Of a DNA stretch of 64,000 nt, positions 57,444 to 64,000 are shown in pieces (positions within the stretch are counted from its first letter, which is position 1; every line of letters starts with the position of its first letter). The notes beneath the pieces were generated by a model. The model searched no databases. It was given only the letters and a program-made list of their open reading frames with translations, and was not told the origin of the DNA. The translations under genes and the position numbers were made by a program. This stretch comes from Myxococcales bacterium 68-20 (GTDB taxonomy: Bacteria; Myxococcota_A; Polyangia; Polyangiales; Polyangiaceae): the NCBI GenBank assembly GCA_001899635.1, contig MKVQ01000017.1:62001-126000 (forward strand), written 5' to 3'.

Positions 57444-58874
57444 TTAGGCCGTCTCGACTCGGTTCCGGCCGCGGTGCTTGGCGGAGTACATCGCCTTGTC
57501 AGCGCGGCCGAGCAGATCGTCGATCTGCCAGTCGGGGCCGTCCGCGCTCGCGAGGCCGACCGAAGCGGTCGCGCGATGCTCGGTCCCGTTCGGCAGGACG
57601 TACCGCGCTTCGGCGAGCGCACGACGGACACGTTCGGCGGCGACGCGCGCGCCCGCCTCCGCCGTCTGAGCGAGCGCGACGACGAACTCCTCACCGCCCC
57701 AGCGCGCGACGAAATCGCTCTTGCGCGCGATGCTCGAGAGCACCCGCGCGACGCCTTGGAGCACGGCGTCGCCGGCATCGTGACCGAGCGTGTCGTTGAC
57801 CTTCTTGAAATGATCGACGTCGAGCAGGAGCATGCTCATCGGGAAGAGGCGGCTGTCCGATGCGGCACGCGCCTTCTCGATCCGCTCGACGAAAGCACGG
57901 CGATTGAGGAGCCCCGTGAGCGTGTCGGTGGACGCGAGGCGGCGCGCCTCCGCGACGAGCGACGCCATCCGGAGCGGCCCGCCCAGCTCGTTCGACAGCA
58001 GCGCGATGAAGCGACGGTCATCGTGCGAAGCGCCACGGCGGCTCGGTGAGATCGCGATCCGTCCGATCGACGTCGTGCCGAAGCGAACCGGGAGCAGGAT
58101 CGGCGGCGTCGACCACTCGGCCTCGACCGATCGCTTGTCCGCGATGATCACCGCGTCTGCTTCGGCCGGCTTGCGGCGCTCCAGCGGGTGCTGGACGTCG
58201 AGCGCATCGCGCGCCTCGCGCTCGGCGGCCTCACGCTGCTCCGGATGCGTGTGGATGAAGAGCCGCGTACCGTGCTGCCCCTCCGCCGGTTCGGTCACGA
58301 GCGCGAGCCAGCGATAACCCGCGACCTCGGAGGCAAGCGCGACCAGGCCCTCGAAGAGCTGCTCGAGCTCCTCGGCCTTCTGCGCGAGCGCACGAACCTC
58401 ACCGGCGATCGTCGACTCGAACAGCGACGCATCGAGCAACTGCGAGAGCCGCTCCTGCACGTTGCCGCGCGTGACCACCGGCGGCGTCATCGCCGGGGGC
58501 GGCCGGGTCTTGGGCGACGACGTCAGATCGCCGAGGACGTCGATCAGCCGGTCGATCTCCGTCTTCGTGACGTACGCGGTCGCGCCGGCATGCCGCGCCC
58601 AGAAGCGCGAGCGGCGGTCGTCCGACGCCGTGAGCAGGACGACGGGCACGCGCGCGGTCGCGGGCTCCGCCCGGAGGAGCCGACAGAGCTGGAGCCCGGA
58701 GATCCCTGGCATCCAGAGATCGGTGACGACGGCGTCCGGCTGCTTGTCGATCGCGAGCTCCGCGGCCTCGGCCGCCGTCGGGACCTCGACGACCTCATAG
58801 GCCTTCTCGCGGAGGCGGACCCCGAGGAGCGCACGTGCACTCGCGCTATCGTCGACCAGGAGGACTCGGGCCAC
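57444..58874 (-). CDS. Response regulator diguanylate cyclase (REC-GAF-like-GGDEF)
   Basis: 476 aa. The receiver domain occupies residues 1-120 (LLVDDSASARALL, VVTDLWMPGISGLQ, VVLLTASDD, and TKTE at the Lys position). A middle domain of about 150 residues has a GAF-like pattern. The C-terminal cyclase carries DTLTGLLNRRAF, LLLDVDHFKKVNDTLGHDAGD and the active loop RWGGEEFVVAL, so synthesis of c-di-GMP from GTP is expected. The upstream inhibitory RxxD site is not obvious. It probably links a two-component signal to c-di-GMP, which in myxobacteria affects motility and exopolysaccharide. Confidence 0.95.
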   Translation of the reverse strand: MARVLLVDDSASARALLGVRLREKAYEVVEVPTAAEAAELAIDKQPDAVVTDLWMPGISGLQLCRLLRAEPATARVPVVLLTASDDRRSRFWARHAGATAYVTKTEIDRLIDVLGDLTSSPKTRPPPAMTPPVVTRGNVQERLSQLLDASLFESTIAGEVRALAQKAEELEQLFEGLVALASEVAGYRWLALVTEPAEGQHGTRLFIHTHPEQREAAEREARDALDVQHPLERRKPAEADAVIIADKRSVEAEWSTPPILLPVRFGTTSIGRIAISPSRRGASHDDRRFIALLSNELGGPLRMASLVAEARRLASTDTLTGLLNRRAFVERIEKARAASDSRLFPMSMLLLDVDHFKKVNDTLGHDAGDAVLQGVARVLSSIARKSDFVARWGGEEFVVALAQTAEAGARVAAERVRRALAEARYVLPNGTEHRATASVGLASADGPDWQIDDLLGRADKAMYSAKHRGRNRVETA

Positions 58875-58973
58875 AGCTTTATCGACTATGGTCGCGCCGA
58901 AGCCCCAAGAAAGCTAGTTCGAGCATTCGAGAATGCGCCTGCGAGACGCACGAAGCAAAGGAGCTGCCAGGAT

Positions 58974-59852
58974 ATGAGTGCAATCAGCCTCACGGTCACG
59001 GTCCTCGGGACGGGAACGATGGGTCAAGGCATCGCCCAGGTGGCCGCCCAGAGCGGGCACACGGCCCGCCTCTACGACGTGGCCGACGGCCGGGCCACGG
59101 CGGCCGTGCAGGCGATTGCGGCTCAGCTCGAGAAGCTCGTCGGCAAGGGGAAGATCACGGCTGACCTTCGCGCGGGGACACTGAATCGTCTCTCGGCCGC
59201 CACGTCGGCGAAAGACGCCTGTGCCGGCGCGGATGTCGTGATCGAGGCCGTGCCCGAGGACATGGCGCTGAAGGTCGCCGTCCTCGAGGCCGTGCTCCCG
59301 AGCGCGGCGAGGGGCGCGATCATCGCGTCGAACACCTCATCGCTCTCGATCACCGAGCTCGGCGCGCGCCTGAAGGCTCCGGAGCGGACCGTCGGCCTGC
59401 ACTTCTTCAACCCGCCGCCGGTGATGGAGCTCGTGGAGGTCGTCCGCGGGCTCGGCACGTCCGAGGACACGCTCGCGCGCGCGCTCGCGTTCGTGAAGGG
59501 TCTCGGCAAGACGCCGATCGTCGTCCGCGACGTGCCCGGCTTCGCGACGAGCCGCCTCGGCGTCATCCTCGGAGCCGAGGCGATGCGCATGCTCGAGACG
59601 GGCGTCGCCAGCGCTCAGGACATCGATCGCGGGATGGAGCTCGGCTATCGCCACCCGATGGGCCCGCTCAAGCTCACCGATCTCGTCGGGCTCGACGTCC
59701 GACTCGCGATCCTCGAGCATCTCCAGCGCGAGATCGGCGACCAGTTCCGTCCGCCCGCGATCCTCCGGACCATGGTGCGCGCCGGCAAGCTCGGAAAGAA
59801 GACCGGCGAGGGCTTCTACACCTGGGTCGACGGACAGCCCGTCGCGAAGTGA
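58974..59852 (+). CDS. 3-hydroxyacyl-CoA dehydrogenase (3-hydroxybutyryl-CoA type)
   Basis: 292 aa from ATG at 58974, the usual length for stand-alone HBD enzymes; the earlier frame to 58188 is antisense to the cyclase gene. The NAD-binding Rossmann motif is VLGTGTMGQGIAQVAAQSGH. The substrate domain has IIASNTSSLSITEL, the signature LHFFNPPPVMELVEVV with its catalytic His, and HPMGPLKLTDLVGLD. It oxidises 3-hydroxyacyl-CoA to 3-oxoacyl-CoA. A thiolase 2 kb downstream on the same strand would catalyse the next step of beta-oxidation. Confidence 0.96.
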   Translation: MSAISLTVTVLGTGTMGQGIAQVAAQSGHTARLYDVADGRATAAVQAIAAQLEKLVGKGKITADLRAGTLNRLSAATSAKDACAGADVVIEAVPEDMALKVAVLEAVLPSAARGAIIASNTSSLSITELGARLKAPERTVGLHFFNPPPVMELVEVVRGLGTSEDTLARALAFVKGLGKTPIVVRDVPGFATSRLGVILGAEAMRMLETGVASAQDIDRGMELGYRHPMGPLKLTDLVGLDVRLAILEHLQREIGDQFRPPAILRTMVRAGKLGKKTGEGFYTWVDGQPVAK

Positions 59853-59864
59853 CGGAGCAGCAGC

Positions 59865-61454
59865 TCAGCGCCAGACGCGCATGAGCTGCATGCCGTCCCT
59901 CATCGTCAGGATGGTGGCGCGGCCCGGGGACAGGCCGATGGAGACAGCGTCTCCTGCCGTCGGGTAGAGCGCGAAGCCGTTCTTCGTGAAGGTCGGATCG
60001 AGCTGCCCGTCCTTGCCGACGCGGAGCGCGAGCGACTGCTTCTCGGCGGCGTTCGCGGCTTGACCGATTCCCGTCAGGAGGAGCTTTCCGTCGTCCCAGA
60101 CCGCGCCGAAGAGCGACTCGGACTTCGAGAGCGCGAACGTGATCCAGCCGCTGGAGCCGAAGGACGAGAGCATCGAGCCCTTCGCATCGAACGCGACGAC
60201 GGCCATCTGCGAGCCGGTCGTCTTCCCCACGAGGTAGACCTCGTCGCTCGGCCCGAGCGCCATGCCGTACGCCTCCATGCCGAGCATCCCGGTGGTGCCC
60301 TTCGCGAGGCCGCCGCCGTAGGTCGTATCGATGTTCCCGCTCGCGTCGAGGCGCCAGGCGCACGCCTTCTGGTCGACGAGGTCCCTGCCTCCGACCACGA
60401 TGCGACCAGCGCTGTCGATCGCGATGCCGACCGGCTCCTGATCGCCCGCCGAGGCGAACGTCACGCGGCCGGCGATGCCGAACGTCGCGTCGATGGCACC
60501 GTCCTTGGTCACCTTCATGACCGACATGTCCTTGTCGACCGTCATCGCGTAGCCGACCGCGTAGATGCTTCCATCCGGGCCGACCACGGCCGCGTGGAGC
60601 GGCATGCTCACGCTCGTGGGAGCGCAGACCTGCCCGGCGGTGCCGAACGCTGGGATGTGCTTGCCCGCAGCGTCGAGCTTCACGAAGCACGTCTTCGGTT
60701 CGTTGTTCGCCATGAGGATGGCGCCGGCAACGACGATCGAGCCATCATCGAGGAGCACGGAGGTGTGAGCCATGGACATCGAGCCTCCGGTGAACACCTC
60801 CTTCAGCGTGCCGCCCGCCCCGAACGAGGTATCGACCGAGCCGTTCGGGAGAAAGCGCGTCATCGTCGACTCGTACTTCTGCGCCGCGAGTCGGCCGCCG
60901 GTCACGAGCGCGCGGCCCTGACGGTCGAGGACGAGCGAGTGGCCGAAATCGTCGGTGAGCTTGGCGCCGATGCCCGCGACGCCGAAGGTCGTGTCGAGCG
61001 TGCCCGGCGCGCCCGCGACGACGAGCGGCGCCCGGACCTCTCCGCCGATGCCACCGGCCGAAGCGCGCAGCCGGAGCGGGTGATCCCCGAGCGCGGCCTC
61101 CGCGGTCGCGTCGAGCGTCACGGTGACGACGTCTTTCGCATCCGTCGTCGACTGCGCCGCCACGCCCTGCGGAACGTCGAGGATCTCGAAGGACGTCGGC
61201 CCGACCGCATCGGCGGGACGCGTGAGCTTCACCTCGAATGTCATCGATCCTCCCGCGCGCACGACGAACGCGGTAGGCGCCGCGATCCCGATCTGGCTCG
61301 GAGGCTTCGCGGAGGCGGGCGCCTCCGAGCTCTCGGAGCCGGAAGGAGCGGTCGCCGCAGGCGGCACGTTCTCGGGCGCGGGATCCGACGAATCACCGCC
61401 GCAGGCGAGGAGGACGAGAGAGACGAACACACCGAGGGTCGAGGAGGAGCGCAT
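59865..61454 (-). CDS. Delta-60 repeat beta-propeller lipoprotein
   Basis: 529 aa. The signal peptide ends VLLACGG (lipobox). A Pro/Ser/Glu linker leads to an Ig-like domain of about 90 residues (IGIAAPTAFVVRAGGSMTFEV), followed by six or more repeats of the delta-60 type with LDTTFGVAGIGAKLTDDFG, VDTSFGAGGT, IDATFGIAGRVTF and LDPTFTKNG. These blades form propellers on surface proteins of Myxococcota. It is unrelated in sequence to the array propellers. It is convergent with the dehydrogenase gene, separated by only 12 bp. Confidence 0.9.
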   Translation of the reverse strand: MRSSSTLGVFVSLVLLACGGDSSDPAPENVPPAATAPSGSESSEAPASAKPPSQIGIAAPTAFVVRAGGSMTFEVKLTRPADAVGPTSFEILDVPQGVAAQSTTDAKDVVTVTLDATAEAALGDHPLRLRASAGGIGGEVRAPLVVAGAPGTLDTTFGVAGIGAKLTDDFGHSLVLDRQGRALVTGGRLAAQKYESTMTRFLPNGSVDTSFGAGGTLKEVFTGGSMSMAHTSVLLDDGSIVVAGAILMANNEPKTCFVKLDAAGKHIPAFGTAGQVCAPTSVSMPLHAAVVGPDGSIYAVGYAMTVDKDMSVMKVTKDGAIDATFGIAGRVTFASAGDQEPVGIAIDSAGRIVVGGRDLVDQKACAWRLDASGNIDTTYGGGLAKGTTGMLGMEAYGMALGPSDEVYLVGKTTGSQMAVVAFDAKGSMLSSFGSSGWITFALSKSESLFGAVWDDGKLLLTGIGQAANAAEKQSLALRVGKDGQLDPTFTKNGFALYPTAGDAVSIGLSPGRATILTMRDGMQLMRVWR

Positions 61455-61941
61455 GCCGAGGCCCTACGCAGAGGACGTGCCAGCCGAGCGGCCGCGAGGC
61501 CCTTCGACGGAAGCCCTGAAAACAGGCCCGAAGCGTCGGCGCGCGGAGCGTCGACGGGCGTGCACGCACGCGGAGAGGCCGTGCGCGCACGCTCCGAGCT
61601 CGGCTCCGGCGTCGGCCCACGCGCGGAGACCCGCACGGCGCTCGTCTGGGGCCACGTAGGCGGTGAGGCGGACTCGGTGAGCCCTAGCTCGGTTCGGGAG
61701 CCGGACACGCTACGACCGCAAGCGTTCGCGGACCTGGCGATCCGCGTGGCGCAGCTCTTCGAGTAGCTCAGCGCGTCCCGAGGGTGCCCTCCGCGCTCGA
61801 GCTCGGCCGCCCCTCGAGAGCCTCGGCTCTCGCGTGGGCACGACAGGCACCGCACATCCCGCTGCAAAGAGAAGTCGGTCGCGAAAAAAGCCGACGAGCT
61901 CGGTGGGCACGCGGAGAGGACGGTATTAAGCTCGCGCCGTC
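61455..61941. other. Spacer upstream of thiolase
   Basis: 487 bp between two divergent genes, so both promoters should be here. A 7-bp hairpin (CGAGAGC 61815-61821, CTCG loop, GCTCTCG 61826-61832) is visible. A plus-strand frame ending at 61766 (ALVWGHVGGEADSV then LRPQAFADLAIRVAQLFE) looks coding-like at its end but has no credible start or family. TATTAA at 61924 could be a -10, without a partner -35. Confidence 0.5.
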
Positions 61942-63138
61942 ATGCGTCCTGCCTACCTGGTCGCCGGAGTCCGCTCCCCCATCGGCAAGCATCGTGGCGC
62001 GCTCGCGAGCGTCCGCGCTGACGATCTCGCCGCCCACATGATCACGACGCTCGGCAAGCGCGTCCCGGCGCTCCTCCCGCGCGTGGATCACGTCGTCTTC
62101 GGCGCGACCAACCAAGCTGGGGAGGACAACCGCAACGTCGCCCGCATGGCCTTGCTCCTCGCGGGGCTCCCGTACGAGGTCCCCGCCTTGACGGTGAACC
62201 GCCTCTGCGGCTCGGGGCTCGAGGCAGTCTCGGACGCCGTCCGGCGCATCGCCACCGGCGACGCCGAGTGCGTGATCGCCGGCGGCGTCGAGAGCATGAC
62301 GCGCGCGCCGTTCGTCTTCGGCAAGAGCGACGAGCCGTTCCCCCGGAGCGCGCCGAAGGTCTTCGACACGAGCCTCGGCTGGCGCTTCGAGAACCCACGC
62401 ATGGCGGAGCGCTTCCCCCTCCACTCGATGGGCGAGACAGCGGAGAACGTGGCCGAGAAGTGGAAGATCGGCCGCGAAGAACAGGACGCCTTCGCGCTCG
62501 CGTCGCATCAGAAGGCCACCGCCGCGCAGAAGGCCGGGGACTTCACCGACGAGATCGCCCCCGTCTCGATCCCGCAGAAGAAGGGCGATCCGATCGTCGT
62601 CTCGACCGACGAGAGCCCGCGCGCCGATTCGTCGCTCGCCGGCCTCGCCAAGCTCCAGCCCGTGTTCAGGAAGGGCGGCAGCGTCACCGCGGGCAACAGC
62701 TCTCCGCTCAACGACGGCGCGAGCGCGATCATGGTCGTGAGCGAAGACGTGCTCCGCGCCGAGAAGCTCGAGCCGCTCGCACGCGTCGTCGCCCACGCGA
62801 CCGCCGGCGTGGAGCCCGCCTTCATGGGTGAGGGGCCGATCCCCGCAGGAAAAAAGGCCCTGGCGCGCGCCGGATGGAGCGTGAGCGACCTCGATCTCGT
62901 CGAGCTCAACGAGGCCTTCGCCGCCCAGTCGATCGCCTGCATCCGCGGCCTCGAGCTCGATCCGGAGCGCGTCAACGTGCGCGGCGGAGCGATCGCGCTT
63001 GGTCATCCGATCGGGTCGAGCGGTTGCCGCATCCTCGTGACGCTCCTCCACGCGATGCGCGCGAAGAACGCGAAACGCGGCATGGCTGCGCTCTGCATCG
63101 GTGTCGGCCAGGGCATCGCCATGTGCGTCGAACGGTGA
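61942..63138 (+). CDS. Acetyl-CoA C-acyltransferase (thiolase)
   Basis: 398 aa. The nucleophilic Cys is in VNRLCGSGLEAV, the catalytic His in IALGHPIGSSGCRI and the second Cys in AALCIGVGQGIA, all at the expected positions. SMTRAPFVFG and GNSSPLNDGASA are family signatures. It cleaves 3-oxoacyl-CoA with CoA or runs the reverse condensation. The first residues MRPAYLVAGVRSPIGKHRG are typical. The final TGA overlaps the GTG of the next gene, which suggests co-translation although the neighbour has an unrelated task. Confidence 0.97.
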   Translation: MRPAYLVAGVRSPIGKHRGALASVRADDLAAHMITTLGKRVPALLPRVDHVVFGATNQAGEDNRNVARMALLLAGLPYEVPALTVNRLCGSGLEAVSDAVRRIATGDAECVIAGGVESMTRAPFVFGKSDEPFPRSAPKVFDTSLGWRFENPRMAERFPLHSMGETAENVAEKWKIGREEQDAFALASHQKATAAQKAGDFTDEIAPVSIPQKKGDPIVVSTDESPRADSSLAGLAKLQPVFRKGGSVTAGNSSPLNDGASAIMVVSEDVLRAEKLEPLARVVAHATAGVEPAFMGEGPIPAGKKALARAGWSVSDLDLVELNEAFAAQSIACIRGLELDPERVNVRGGAIALGHPIGSSGCRILVTLLHAMRAKNAKRGMAALCIGVGQGIAMCVER

Positions 63139-64000
63139 ACGCTCCCGTCCCCCCGCCCTCCTCCAAGCCGCGGCCCCCGCCCGGGCCGCCTTGGGATACG
63201 CCGCTCTCGGAGGCGCCGCTCGCGTTCATCGATCTCGAGATGACGGGTCTCGACGCCAAGCGCGATCGCGTCGTCGAGGTCTGCATCGAGCGCGTGCGCG
63301 GTGGCACGGTCGAAGAGCGCCTCCACACGCTGGTGCGTCCCGAGGGCGGCGAGATCGGCAACGTCCACGTGCACGGCATCGACGCGGCCGCGCTCGCCGG
63401 AGCGCCCACGTTCGCCGAGATCGCCGACCGCGTGGAGGAGCTGCTCTCGGGCGCGGTGCTGGTCGCGCACGGCGCGGCCTGGGACGTCGCGTTCGTGCAC
63501 GCGGAGATGCGCCGCGCGGGCCGCGACTTCACCGTCGGTTTTTGGCTCGACACGTTGAACCTCTCACGGCGCGCCTTCGGGCTCGCCAAGCACTCCCTCG
63601 ATGCGCTGCGCGCACACTTCGGGATCGACTCGGCACGGGCACATCGAGCCGATGCCGACGTGCTCGCCCTGCGGGAGGTGTTCGCCCGCTGCGTGGCCGC
63701 CCTCGACAGTACCGCCCCCGGCCCCGTGACGACGCCGCGCGACCTCTGGGAGGTCCGCATCGCGGAAGGCAGGGTCCGGGAGCAGATCCTTGCACAGTGC
63801 AAAGAGGCGGTCGCGGCAGGGCGGGAAGTCACCCTGGTTTACCGGGCCCGGTCTCGCCCGGCCGAGCCCATGCGCATGGTCCTGACCACCCTGGAGCTTG
63901 GGCTCGACCCCCCACGGGTGATCGGCTATCAGCTCCCCGGACGCGGGCGCCGCGATCTTCGCGCCGACCGCATCCTCCGCATCGAAACCGACGACGACAT
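63135..64000 (+). CDS. DEDD exonuclease with probable WYL-like C-terminal domain (3' end outside window)
   Basis: Open at the right edge; about 288 codons visible from GTG at 63135 (GTGA overlap with thiolase). A Pro-rich head is followed by a DnaQ-type exonuclease: motif I FIDLEMTGLDAKRD, motif II region VLVAHGAAWDVAFVH and motif III HRADADVLAL, again the DEDDh subtype. After about residue 225 comes LVYRARSRPAEPMRM followed by YQLPGRGRRDLRADRI, which resembles a WYL/YafY-like effector domain. Such domains bind nucleic acid or ligand, so this fusion may couple a nuclease to a sensor. Confidence 0.85.
   Translation, partial: MNAPVPPPSSKPRPPPGPPWDTPLSEAPLAFIDLEMTGLDAKRDRVVEVCIERVRGGTVEERLHTLVRPEGGEIGNVHVHGIDAAALAGAPTFAEIADRVEELLSGAVLVAHGAAWDVAFVHAEMRRAGRDFTVGFWLDTLNLSRRAFGLAKHSLDALRAHFGIDSARAHRADADVLALREVFARCVAALDSTAPGPVTTPRDLWEVRIAEGRVREQILAQCKEAVAAGREVTLVYRARSRPAEPMRMVLTTLELGLDPPRVIGYQLPGRGRRDLRADRILRIETDDD

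Noticed and set aside
60060-61766. 568-codon plus-strand frame over the delta-60 lipoprotein gene
   Set aside because: Arg- and Glu-rich low-complexity translation mirroring the minus-strand gene; only its last 40 codons lie outside that gene and they show no family.
1-64000. tRNA, rRNA, insertion sequences or phage attachment sites
   Set aside because: No tRNA-like clover pattern, transposase motif or flanking terminal inverted repeats were noticed, including at cassette junctions.

Overview
The window comes from a high-GC, myxobacterium-like chromosome. I infer this from the GC-rich third codon positions, the many secreted lipoproteins with a Cys-containing signal peptide end, the delta-60, YCF48/BNR-like and RCC1 beta-propellers, the outer-membrane barrels, and stop/start overlaps of the ATGA/GTGA type in almost every operon. 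The species cannot be named from sequence alone. I see no rRNA, tRNA, CRISPR array, insertion sequence or phage gene.

Region 1 (1-33127, all minus strand) is the striking part: a direct tandem array of at least four copies of one eight-gene operon, with a period near 9.5-10.2 kb. Reading 5' to 3' on the minus strand, each copy encodes (a) a secreted protein with a two-cysteine N-domain and a probable barrel C-domain, (b) an ECF sigma factor, (c) a single-span membrane protein with a periplasmic TPR-like end, then five predicted lipoproteins: (d) a very Cys-rich protein, (e) a YCF48-like propeller, (f) a second BNR-like propeller, (g) an RCC1 propeller and (h) an IgGFc-binding-domain protein. 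I number the cassettes 1 (1-3745, cut by the left edge), 2 (4297-13731), 3 (13957-23403) and 4 (23622-33127). Lipoproteins d-h are strongly conserved between copies, above all between 2 and 3, whereas a, b and c have diverged almost beyond recognition. The layout suggests several parallel surface-sensing circuits, each with its own sigma factor, each producing a variant of the same surface coat. Function is inferred, not shown.

Region 2 (33248-36317, minus): a histidine kinase and single-domain response regulator pair lies at the 5' border of the array, followed by an HSL-type esterase. Region 3 (36412-40752, minus): a four-gene overlapping operon (outer-membrane barrel, Pro/Ala-rich secreted protein, large TPR protein, lipoprotein) that resembles part of the Myxococcus gliding (Glt) envelope machinery. 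Region 4 (40917-46688): a YciO/Sua5-type protein, prepilin peptidase PilD, citrate synthase with a readable promoter and a strong convergent terminator, a DEDD exonuclease and a DsbA-like thioredoxin lipoprotein.

Region 5 (46911-53814): an unusual receiver protein, a ParA-like/J-like/HTH fusion and a membrane glycosyltransferase in one overlapping operon, then a DUF2330 protein, a CxxxxCH lipoprotein and a DoxX-like membrane protein. Region 6 (53980-64000): ruvA, an M20 dipeptidase, a membrane zinc-ribbon protein, a stand-alone phosphohistidine swivel domain that lacks its His, a receiver-GGDEF protein, 3-hydroxyacyl-CoA dehydrogenase, a delta-60 lipoprotein, a thiolase, and a DEDD exonuclease with a probable WYL-like tail cut by the right edge.
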